Assembly (NCBI GenBank): GCA_023138975.1
Contig: JAGLON010000002.1
Location: forward strand, 1-64,000
Reading direction: 5' to 3'
Length of the DNA: 64,000 nucleotides
Origin: Candidatus Zixiibacteriota bacterium
Lineage (GTDB): Bacteria > Zixibacteria > MSB-5A5 > GN15 > JAAZOE01
Position 1 is the stretch's first letter; every line of letters begins with the position of its first letter. The position numbers and the translations under genes are program-made. Shown here piece after piece: positions 57,401 through 64,000 of the stretch. A model generated the notes under the pieces. The model searched no databases and was not told the DNA's origin. It was given only the letters and a program-made list of their open reading frames with translations.

Positions 57401-58062
57401 CAATTGCATTTGGTCGTGTCCCCAAGGGAGAGTATGTCAAGCTGACTGTTTCCGATAATGGGTGCGGTATTCCAGATGATATAATGCCAAAGATTCTAGA
57501 TCCTTTCTTCTCAACCAAGACGGCTGACAAAAAACGCGGTTCTGGTCTTGGGTTGAGTGTTGTTGATGCGGTCATGAAAGATCATGACGGACATTTAGAT
57601 ATGAGCAGCAAGGTCGGGCAGGGAACATCATTTTATCTTTACTTCCCTACGACCAGAGAGACCGTCGGAGAGAGTGCCTCGGCGTCTATAATCGGCGGGA
57701 CGGAGAAAGTATTGGTGGTTGATGATGATGAAATTCAGCGTGAAGTATCTTCCCGTTTGCTTACCAAGCTGGGGTATAAAGTAAATTCTGTTGAGAGCGG
57801 TGAGAAGGCTGTTGAATTTCTCCATGAGAACAATCAGGATATCGTTATACTTGATATGGTGATGCCGGGTGGAATGGATGGGTCAGAGACATATCGGCGA
57901 ATACTTGAGATATTTCCTCATCAAAAGGCAATCATTTTATCAGGGTTTTCGACATCGGATCGAGTGCTTGAGGCTCAGAAGCTGGGAGCCGGCGCATTTG
58001 TGAAGAAGCCTGTGACCGTGAAAACTATTGCCGTGGCGGTACGGACTGAGTTGGATAGATAG
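54490..58062 (+). CDS. Hybrid sensor kinase: PocR domain, five PAS domains, histidine kinase, receiver
   Basis: The protein has 1190 residues with an AAGGAG site. Domains in order: a PocR ligand-binding domain (about 12-185; SFQDLVDIDRLREI and conserved cysteines in CTKFHREF, RCRQSY and RQCENGLVD); five PAS domains, each closing with a D-I-T-E-R-K or similar linker (RDITERKRAEE, ITERKQAEE, NDITERKLAEE, IDITDRKLADE, SDITETRR); a HisKA core with H near 836 in QVAHDFNNLL; a HATPase with SDNGCGIPDD and GSGLGLSVV; and a C-terminal receiver with D near 1121 (VILDMVMPGG). It has no transmembrane segment, so it senses cytoplasmic signals. PocR domains bind small hydrocarbon-derived or metal-containing ligands in other proteins. 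The signal here is unknown. Confidence 0.92.
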   Translation: MNLEHNQLVDGKYSFQDLVDIDRLREIFDHFSLATGFITGLVSYPEEKPLIVSGWRDICTKFHREFPTSLDRCRQSYRKLMIDLKGNKRLVLRQCENGLVDAVMPIIIEDVHIANMITGQILFEKPDINRFRKQGAEYGYNLDAYLKALEKVPVVKEETLEKALAFLGEMVVLLAEQGLNEFRSRELAQTAKVSEEKLQLLIGNMGDMVSRHLADGTITYISPSCDNLLGYRPEELLNLLSAEFIHPQDVDETMAIINNGVSRQDDYYRLQYRLRHKEGKYIWVETLGRLVYESDGSLHEIQCNTRDITERKRAEEALRKSKETAESYLNVAAEIIVSLDAGGNITMLNESGHSILGYKNGDLIGKNWFDTCLPERSRDDVRTVFKNLVQGKVENVKTYENLIITKNGTEKEILWHNTLLHNEIGTICGILSSGEDITERKQAEERLRESEERFRSLFENAPLGYQSLDANGNFLEINETWCKLLGYTKEEVRGRNFAEFIHPDFREHFKGNFPKFKSLGYILGVEFEMIKKDGSEIIVAFDGKIGYEKSGSFKQTHCVLNDITERKLAEEALRESEEKFSKAFHSNPAISGISDVETGEYVEVNQAFCDKLGFTPEEAIGKKANTLLHLDSKWRDHVFRKFKEQGFIRNEETVIYNKSGMPLNVLLSADIIELAGKKYNLTTAIDITDRKLADEALRSSEERFRKYISAAPDGIFVTDGQGRYVDANEAASKMTGYSKSELLNMSIPELADPKTPPGDFKRVFEELSKTGRVSTEVKFKCKDGSIIWSSLDAVTLSEDRFMAFCSDITETRRLQALESRAERLETAGIIAGQVAHDFNNLLAPLMAYPEFIHDELPHDNKAHAYLDDMESATRKMANINQDLLTMGRRGHYNQKVISLNRVVLHAAKEMESRIETVAVEMNLGDNLMNIMGGEAQIHRMLTNLLVNAQDAMQDIGQITVTTENYYADDTSIAFGRVPKGEYVKLTVSDNGCGIPDDIMPKILDPFFSTKTADKKRGSGLGLSVVDAVMKDHDGHLDMSSKVGQGTSFYLYFPTTRETVGESASASIIGGTEKVLVVDDDEIQREVSSRLLTKLGYKVNSVESGEKAVEFLHENNQDIVILDMVMPGGMDGSETYRRILEIFPHQKAIILSGFSTSDRVLEAQKLGAGAFVKKPVTVKTIAVAVRTELDR

Positions 58063-58156
58063 CCGTAATTCCATCCATGCGACACGTCATTTTTTCCCGG
58101 TCGGGTCGATAACCTTTGTTTGGAATATCCCCTGTAATAATTGTGATGTGGCAAAA

Positions 58157-60154
58157 CTATTCGGATTCTTTCAGGACAACAATAAAATCTCCAAAATCCT
58201 GTCGAGCCTGATACAGGGCTTGCAATGAAGGATAGCCCGCAACGGTCCAGAACGGGTTGCTTAAAGTAAATAGCCTTTGCACCGAGAGACCGCCTCCTAA
58301 CTCCTCGAACATTACAGTACAGGTCCCCGCATCGCATTTAAATGAAGTGTCGTTTGGAAGAGCTGCAATAATCATATCTTCGGGGAGAGTGAATTGAGCC
58401 GATTCACGTAATTGATAGGGGTAGTTAAGTAGCACTCCACCCTTGCGTTCGTTTAAGTAAAAGGGATTTTTTGAGGCTGACATATGGCTGAAGGGTTTAA
58501 ACAGAACTTTATCCCCAATTACTTCAAGCTCGACTTGCTCCATTACACATTTAATTACAGGGATTGCTGCTACGCTATCCAAGTTCGAAAACATTTCAAC
58601 TTCCAGTTTAATATCATCAAACCTTCTTTCAAGACTTTCCTTAATCAAGTGTTTGCAATCTTCTGGAGACTCATCAAGTAATTTAACTTTCAAGTTACGG
58701 CTTGCCTGTCCCTTTAGTATCACACTATAATTGCCATTAAGTATCAGGTCCTCATCTATTGTGAAGTCATAAGTCAAAGTCGAGGTATTGGTTGCCGGAG
58801 AAGAGAACGGAATAGATATTAAATTGGATTCCACACCGCCGACCAAAGTGATTACTCCTTCTATAAACCACGGCATTTGATTTATCGGCAGCATCGCATG
58901 ACCCGGGCTGTAGAAGTCAAAATCCTTGTAGCCTTTCTTAACTATTACAAGAGACTCATCAAACTGCCAGTATTTTGCCTCTTCAACAAAGATATCCAGG
59001 TCTCTATCGCAGGCAAAAGCCATCTTGGCGTCAATATTCATTTCCCTCAGCATGTCGCAGAAAACACGATTGATTTCAGTTTTAGTCCCGTATCCAAGCT
59101 TAATGACATCGCTTATACATTTCCGGTCTTTTTTCTTGATCTTCTTACTTTTCGCGTTTCTTTCCGGCAAATCCCAGTAGGAAATATTAAAAATATTCGA
59201 TTGTACCCAATTATAAGCGGTGGATATTTTTTCTTCAACGCTTTTTAGCCCGGCAAAGTCCTCTACTACTTTTCTAAGCCTTTTATTTTTATCCGCGTAA
59301 TCTTTCTGGAAATCGTCAACATCGTTTGACTTTTCACCCCAATACGCCAATGCTGTTGAACGTGATCCTAAATAGCATAGAAGTTTGGTCCTGATTGCAT
59401 CTGCTGGAAGCGAGAACGGCTCATCATTATATGGGGGGACAAAACTACAGGTAAAAACTAACTCTTTCGGTTTTTTAATACTGGGAACATAGTCAACGCT
59501 TAATTCGGAATACCTATTTAGGTATAAATAGTTTGGTGTAATATAATCTTCAAATATCCCGGCTTGTCTTGAGGTTATGTTGAATCTGGGGATGACCCAG
59601 CGATACTTGAATTCAAGAACAGGTATATCCTTTTGTATAATCCACTGAGTATAATAAGATGGCATCTTTATCTTTATATAGTATTCTATAATACAATCAT
59701 TCGTCACGCCCGGCATTGAGAATGAAGTTTGCTTGATCTTTTTTCTTTTGATTTTTATCGCTTCTTTTTCAAAGATATGTTCATCGCCAAGCAATATCGT
59801 TTTTCCATCTTTAGTGATGGTGCGCCCCTGAATACTTTCTATCTTCTGCTTCAGGTTGAGAATAGGGATATCAAAATCACCCCAATTGCGGCCATAGTCG
59901 GTCAATATTCTGATACGACGATATATTGTTCGGTAACATTTATCATTCTCAAGACCCTTATCGTCGGCAATTATGTGTTCAAATATAATAACCGCGTCAG
60001 TTATTTGCTTCGACGAATCCTGTGTGATTTTCCAGTCACTCGGGGTTATTTCCGCCCATTTGAATTCATCCTTCTTTTTCGCGGCCGCATCCGGGCTGAA
60101 AATAAAAAAGAGGCCAACAATTATTGTAAGAGTGAAAACAATTCTGGTTTTCAT
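58157..60154 (-). CDS. DUF3857/transglutaminase-like exported protein, predicted inactive
   Basis: The protein has 665 residues with signal peptide (TRIVFTLTIIVGLFFIFSPDAAA). The DUF3857 domain (about 45-260) and a transglutaminase-like region (about 300-420) have the fold's framework: VEEKISTAYNWVQSNIFN, then YGTKTEINRVFCDMLRE. In place of the catalytic Cys there is T357 (KLGYGTKTE against FGDCKDK in the paralogue), the His motif FDHV becomes FDES, and the Asp motif WVYFDP becomes FDFYSP. All three triad residues seem lost. A DUF3858-like beta domain follows. It may bind peptides or act as a partner of the active-looking neighbour, 9 nt upstream in the same operon. Confidence 0.75.
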   Translation of the reverse strand: MKTRIVFTLTIIVGLFFIFSPDAAAKKKDEFKWAEITPSDWKITQDSSKQITDAVIIFEHIIADDKGLENDKCYRTIYRRIRILTDYGRNWGDFDIPILNLKQKIESIQGRTITKDGKTILLGDEHIFEKEAIKIKRKKIKQTSFSMPGVTNDCIIEYYIKIKMPSYYTQWIIQKDIPVLEFKYRWVIPRFNITSRQAGIFEDYITPNYLYLNRYSELSVDYVPSIKKPKELVFTCSFVPPYNDEPFSLPADAIRTKLLCYLGSRSTALAYWGEKSNDVDDFQKDYADKNKRLRKVVEDFAGLKSVEEKISTAYNWVQSNIFNISYWDLPERNAKSKKIKKKDRKCISDVIKLGYGTKTEINRVFCDMLREMNIDAKMAFACDRDLDIFVEEAKYWQFDESLVIVKKGYKDFDFYSPGHAMLPINQMPWFIEGVITLVGGVESNLISIPFSSPATNTSTLTYDFTIDEDLILNGNYSVILKGQASRNLKVKLLDESPEDCKHLIKESLERRFDDIKLEVEMFSNLDSVAAIPVIKCVMEQVELEVIGDKVLFKPFSHMSASKNPFYLNERKGGVLLNYPYQLRESAQFTLPEDMIIAALPNDTSFKCDAGTCTVMFEELGGGLSVQRLFTLSNPFWTVAGYPSLQALYQARQDFGDFIVVLKESE

Positions 60155-60163
60155 GAAAGCACC

Positions 60164-62113
60164 TTACGGTTTTGAGATGAATAGCTTGGTTGACTTTACC
60201 TTGCATTTCTTTCGGTCATATGAGCACATTTCCTTGTAACCCTCAGGAGAAACAGTTCCGCCTTTAAAGGTTCTGTGTGAATAGAAAACTGTTTTACCCT
60301 CTATCTCTGTTGTGGAGCTAAACACCGATGCTATGGAGCACTCGGCAGATATTGAATCAAGACCGTCTGAGATTGTCCACAATTCCGGCAATGTCCAGTT
60401 TATAGTAGTTTCAACAACAGCAGGTGTCCCATAGAAAATGGGCAGTTTCCGAGTTCTTTTCTTTTTTAGTGCTGACTTCATATCTTTATGACAAAAATCA
60501 GATTTGAATAAGTAATAATCACCCGTTTGTTTAAGGTAATTATCCCCTTTAATATCAAATTCCGCCCAAGTGGAGTCTTTAGATGAAGATGATGAGTAAT
60601 TTTCAATAATGAGGTTACTTACCGATGGGGCGAACGTCTTGAGGAGATTGTCGATCCGCTCGCTTACAGTATGATTTTTAAAGTAATTTGCGGTATAAGC
60701 AGCACGACCCAGATAGTCCACGATTCTTACATGAGCCGACATTGAAAAATCTTCATGAAGAGTTGCGTCAACAAAATAGCGCCTTATATATTTTTCCGGT
60801 GATAGTTCTGGTAACGTAATAAGCTGTGCGGCGGTATCGCTGAGATGCAGAGCTTTACAGCCATAAAGTACTCTCGGTAAATATCCTAAGTCTGTACTCT
60901 GGTTTGTTGGATCAAAATAGACCCACGCGTTATTCTGATGCGCCGGGGAGGCTTGATAAGCAGAAGATTCGTCGCACTTTATAGCAATTATAACATGATC
61001 AAACACAAACGGTGAGGTCAATGTTGTATCAATGGGGTGTGAAGCATTTACCAATACAGCTTCAGATGATATTCCGACAACTTCGAACAGTGCGCGCAAA
61101 AGAGTAGTTTTGTCTTTACAATCGCCAAACTTATTATCGCATGTGATTGATGCCGGGTATGGTTGGAAACGGCCTATTCCCAGTTCAACCGCCACATAGC
61201 GAACCTCATCACGTACATAGGACGCCAAGGCCAGAAGTTTTTCATCCCAACTTGATTTTCCTGCCGTGATTTTTCTTGCGAGCGCAGATATGCTCTCATC
61301 AGGCGCAGCCTGTTCTTTGTGAAGATTCCAGGCCCATGATGAGGCCTCCTGCCATGTTTTAATTGATTTAGATTGTTCATTCAGCGGTTCAAAGCAGTTC
61401 ACGTATATGATGCTATTCATCCATTGATTAGGAGGAGAATGTGGTTCATCCGGATAGAAAGGCGAAAAGCCAACATGCCAGGAGTGTGTATTAGACTCGC
61501 TTACTGGATATGTAACATTCTCCAAATTTTTAACTACACTCTGAATCTCCCATCCTTCTGGTAGAGAAATAGAAAATGTTGCTGACAGTGTGGGCGCGCT
61601 GCGTTGAATAAGAAATCTATGAAAATATCCTTCCATACTTTTTTTATGCTTAATCGTGTATTCATACCCAATAATATCACCGGTTTCAACTTCGGGGAAC
61701 GTTGCCACAAGAGTTTTACTATCATGATAGTACCCGCCTGTCTGAAGTCCTATCTCTACAACATTATCTTTAGACAGCTTCTCTTCTTTCCCATTGGTCT
61801 TTATTCGCCATCCCTTCAGATTTTTTACCCTTTTCAAGTTACTGATTGACTCGGAACATCCCACCGATTCAGCTTTTCCACCTATCAGTACCTTTAACGC
61901 TTCCTTGATCTTTGTTACATAACTGCCGTTAGGAAGAACTTCTGTCTCGGTAGTTTTATAGATTACTAATATGGACGCGTCTTTGTGAGGTGTTATAGTA
62001 ATTGGAGTTTTTGCGGCATTTTCAAGCCACAACGGAGCGGCATATATTTTTGGGCTTAAGAAAGTGATAATTAGCAGTGAGAACAATAGATTGGTAAGAA
62101 CCCTAAAAATCAC
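60164..62113 (-). CDS. DUF3857/transglutaminase-like exported protein with intact triad
   Basis: The protein has 649 residues with a signal peptide (LTNLLFSLLIITFLSPKIYAA). The DUF3857 domain (about 50-250) is followed by a transglutaminase-core domain with DKFGDCKDK-like nucleophile C332, H373 in FVFDHVIIAI and the acid in WVYFDPTN. These are the residues for a papain-like cysteine peptidase or transglutaminase. The start, ATG 62113, has an AGGAT site and a good promoter upstream (62188-62216). The substrate is unknown. In Bacteroidetes-type genomes this family is frequently associated with the envelope. Confidence 0.8.
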   Translation of the reverse strand: MIFRVLTNLLFSLLIITFLSPKIYAAPLWLENAAKTPITITPHKDASILVIYKTTETEVLPNGSYVTKIKEALKVLIGGKAESVGCSESISNLKRVKNLKGWRIKTNGKEEKLSKDNVVEIGLQTGGYYHDSKTLVATFPEVETGDIIGYEYTIKHKKSMEGYFHRFLIQRSAPTLSATFSISLPEGWEIQSVVKNLENVTYPVSESNTHSWHVGFSPFYPDEPHSPPNQWMNSIIYVNCFEPLNEQSKSIKTWQEASSWAWNLHKEQAAPDESISALARKITAGKSSWDEKLLALASYVRDEVRYVAVELGIGRFQPYPASITCDNKFGDCKDKTTLLRALFEVVGISSEAVLVNASHPIDTTLTSPFVFDHVIIAIKCDESSAYQASPAHQNNAWVYFDPTNQSTDLGYLPRVLYGCKALHLSDTAAQLITLPELSPEKYIRRYFVDATLHEDFSMSAHVRIVDYLGRAAYTANYFKNHTVSERIDNLLKTFAPSVSNLIIENYSSSSSKDSTWAEFDIKGDNYLKQTGDYYLFKSDFCHKDMKSALKKKRTRKLPIFYGTPAVVETTINWTLPELWTISDGLDSISAECSIASVFSSTTEIEGKTVFYSHRTFKGGTVSPEGYKEMCSYDRKKCKVKSTKLFISKP

Positions 62114-62173
62114 GATATCCTCCCACGATAATACACAGTACAGCGCACATATCAGATTTTTAAATACTTCGAT

Positions 62174-62184
62174 AACTATCAGTA
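62174..62184 (-). promoter_or_regulatory. TACTGATAGTT element downstream of the -10
   Basis: On the minus strand the sequence reads TACTGATAGTT, matching 10 of 11 bases of the element found twice before the PerR-like gene. It covers the predicted transcription start region, a typical repressor position. Confidence 0.3.
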
Positions 62185-62187
62185 TTC

Positions 62188-62216
62188 ATTTTACTATAAA
62201 CCGTATGTGATGTCAA
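62188..62216 (-). promoter_or_regulatory. Sigma-70 promoter of the DUF3857 operon
   Basis: On the minus strand a perfect TTGACA (62216-62211) and TAAAAT (62193-62188) are separated by exactly 17 nt. The predicted start is near 62181, about 68 nt before the ATG at 62113. It is the best sigma-70 match seen in the window. Confidence 0.8.
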
Positions 62217-62380
62217 TATTCGATAATAATTATTAGAGTCTTGTAGATTAAAGAAATTACAATCCCATAATGCACGACTGGCTGTGGTATAAAAGAACGT
62301 GGGCATAAGTGAAAAGAGTAGTTTTTTAGTATAAGAAGTGAAAGAAATTAAATACGTCCACTGATTTTGTGGTAATAATG

Positions 62381-64000
62381 CTATAAATCAGTTTCCGCTT
62401 GAAACTCAACGCTGCTGTCCTCCGCCGAATTATCCACCATACATTTGGACCAAATCGAGTACATCTCATTTTCACGAGTTCGTGAGTTGATGACTAAATC
62501 AGCTTTACCCTTTTGTATCATATCCTCAAATACCCTGAAGAGTACTGGATCAAATGTAATTCCGCATTCATCGCGCATAATGTCTAATGCCCGTTCGGTA
62601 TCAAAGGCTTTACGATAAATACGGTCTGAGGTCAGTGCGTCAAAAACGTCGGCAATACAGATAACCTTGGCGCCGAAGGGAATATTCTCGCCTTTAAGTC
62701 CATGCGGATATCCGGTACCGTCGAGTTTTTCATGATGGTGCAGTATCAGCGGTTTGACATCCCACGGGAATTCCTTGGCATGGAGAAGTTCGACGCCGAA
62801 TTCCGGATGCTTCATTATATGGTGGAACTCATTACGGCTTAGTTTCCCGGCTTTTTTTAGGACATCGTCTTTGATGTTTATTTTTCCAATATCGTGAAGC
62901 AAAGCAGCGGCTACAATTGTCTTAAGCGAGTTTATAGGTAATTCCAGTTCCCGCGCGAGGAGCAACGAAAAAGAGGCTACTCGGTCAGAGTGACCTTTAG
63001 TATACTTATCCTTCCGATCAACATCTTTCGCCATAGAATCAAAAATCTCAAGGTATAACTCCTCAACAGAGTAAATGACTTTTTCAGCCTGCTCACGTTT
63101 GCCTTCGGCTTTAATCTGAGCGTAGATATGATAGGAAGCTTCAAGGTCGGATAAGGCGTCAAAATGTTGCTGCATTGCGCTCAGGAGATTACCTCGATCC
63201 AGAAGCACTTCGGCTTCTAAGAATCTGGTACCTACTTCACGACTGATATTCAATGATTCATCGAAGAACTGCATGGCGATTTCATAATTGCCTTCATGAA
63301 ATGCTATTTTGCCGGCGATTCGTTTAATTTCTACCAGATGACCATTAACCAGATTAGCTTCGGCAAGATACTCATCTGCCTTATGACAATGGTTTTTGGC
63401 ATTGGTCAGATCACCTTTTTTCAAATATAAATCAGCCAGATTAATATCCACGATAAGGGTGAGCGAACCGTCTTTAATACTGGTTGCGGTATCATAGGCT
63501 TCTTTAAAATACTCAAAGGCCTTATCGTTTTCACCTAACTCAATGTAGCTGATTCCCATATTATTCTTGGTATAGGCGCTTTTTCTGACTTGAGTATTAT
63601 CTTCGTAGATTGTGAGAGACTCCATGTAATATAGAAGAGCATCCTGCCAGTTGCCCTTCATATTCATAATTGCTCCCAAGTTGTTTACCAGATCGGCGTA
63701 GAGGATCTTATCGCCGATTTTTCGGGCAATAGAGATAGCCTGAGTATAATTTACTTCCGCTTCTTCAAATTCGCCAAGCTCAAGATAAATCACTCCAAGA
63801 TTCCGAAGCGCTTTACAGGTGCCTTTGTCATTATTCAGGCGGCGATTGGCTCCGATTGCTCGCTGAACATAACCGAGTGCTCTATCATAATCACCCTGCT
63901 TAGCCAAAAGCTGTCCGATTTGAGTAAAAGTTTCGGCCTTTATCGGTAACTGGTCGGAGTCGAGGCAAAATCCGAGTATTTTTTGGTATTCATCAATTGC
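62381..64000 (-). CDS. TPR-repeat HD-GYP phosphodiesterase-like protein, N-terminus beyond window
   Basis: The frame stays open through the window edge (31 more codons upstream of TTG 63907), and the added residues continue the TPR pattern, so 63907 is not the start. At least seven tetratricopeptide repeats (ALGYVQRAIGANRR; LGEFEEAEVNYTQAI and others) occupy the first 300 residues. A C-terminal HD-GYP domain has HSDRVASFSLLLA, LLHDIGK, HHHEKLDGTGYP and CIADVFDALTSDR. HD-GYP domains hydrolyse cyclic di-GMP. The metal-binding H/D residues and the GYP triplet are intact. No receiver is seen in the visible part; control through protein binding at the TPR region is likely. Confidence 0.9.
   Translation of the reverse strand, partial: AIDEYQKILGFCLDSDQLPIKAETFTQIGQLLAKQGDYDRALGYVQRAIGANRRLNNDKGTCKALRNLGVIYLELGEFEEAEVNYTQAISIARKIGDKILYADLVNNLGAIMNMKGNWQDALLYYMESLTIYEDNTQVRKSAYTKNNMGISYIELGENDKAFEYFKEAYDTATSIKDGSLTLIVDINLADLYLKKGDLTNAKNHCHKADEYLAEANLVNGHLVEIKRIAGKIAFHEGNYEIAMQFFDESLNISREVGTRFLEAEVLLDRGNLLSAMQQHFDALSDLEASYHIYAQIKAEGKREQAEKVIYSVEELYLEIFDSMAKDVDRKDKYTKGHSDRVASFSLLLARELELPINSLKTIVAAALLHDIGKINIKDDVLKKAGKLSRNEFHHIMKHPEFGVELLHAKEFPWDVKPLILHHHEKLDGTGYPHGLKGENIPFGAKVICIADVFDALTSDRIYRKAFDTERALDIMRDECGITFDPVLFRVFEDMIQKGKADLVINSRTRENEMYSIWSKCMVDNSAEDSSVEFQAETDL

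Noticed and set aside
1..64000. CRISPR arrays, tRNA or rRNA genes, insertion sequences, phage attachment sites
   Set aside because: No regularly spaced repeats, no cloverleaf-like sequence, no transposase or integrase motif and no terminal inverted repeat pair could be recognised in the window.

Overview
The window is a bacterial chromosomal segment (about 45% G+C by eye) from a Gram-negative lineage with versatile respiration. Several traits point to the FCB/Zixibacteria-like part of the tree rather than to a proteobacterium: alternative complex III (ActA-F), a fused CcoN-CcoO cbb3 oxidase with a mono-haem CcoP, very long CusA, paired DUF3857 proteins, and an abundance of HEAT and PAS proteins. 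That placement is inference; no rRNA or other marker gene is present. I saw no tRNA, CRISPR array or IS element, and the gene content looks like stable chromosome, not a mobile island.

Layout. (1) 1-1309: start of a DEAD-box helicase (minus strand) and a small outer-membrane barrel protein. (2) 1426-11945: a histidine kinase/NtrC-type regulator pair divergent from a four-gene CusC-TRASH-CusB-CusA metal-efflux operon. Each side has a good sigma-54 promoter, and palindromic elements lie between them. (3) 12150-19291: a cupin, then an Rrf2 regulator followed by a membrane cytochrome b/HdrD-like (DsrMK/TmcBC-type) pair, a HEAT protein, a lone receiver domain and a kinase with three cysteine-bearing PAS repeats. 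This looks like an electron-transfer complex wired to signalling. (4) 19595-29243: a one-strand peroxide/superoxide/iron island: PerR-like Fur protein, AhpC-type peroxiredoxin, Tpx, desulfoferrodoxin, ferritin, rubrerythrin, four further ferritin-like proteins, ArsC, an SO_0444-type permease, a ferredoxin-NADP reductase-like flavoprotein and a ZIP transporter. (5) 29289-37575, minus strand: a complete cbb3 oxidase structural and assembly cluster, ccoI-S-NO-Q-P-G-H plus a TauE/SafE protein. (6) 37962-45547, plus strand and divergent from (5): alternative complex III actABCDEF plus a small lipoprotein. Together (5) and (6) would make a quinol -> ACIII -> cytochrome c -> cbb3 -> O2 chain suited to low oxygen. 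(7) 45641-54015: a FabL-like SDR, a Crp/Fnr regulator, an FNR-type box, an Fe-S protein, a NapH-like protein, hybrid cluster protein, an octahaem HAO-family cytochrome and a NapC-type quinol dehydrogenase. This is a plausible nitrite/hydroxylamine/NO reduction and detoxification module. (8) 54490-64000: a PocR-5xPAS hybrid kinase, two DUF3857/transglutaminase proteins (one apparently catalytically dead) and a truncated TPR-HD-GYP protein.

The overall picture is a microaerophile or facultative anaerobe moving between oxic and anoxic conditions, with heavy investment in redox sensing, metal export and peroxide defence. Starts were moved from the longest possible ORF to ribosome-binding-site-supported codons in many genes, and each change is noted. 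All family assignments rest on reading motifs by eye; no database search was run.
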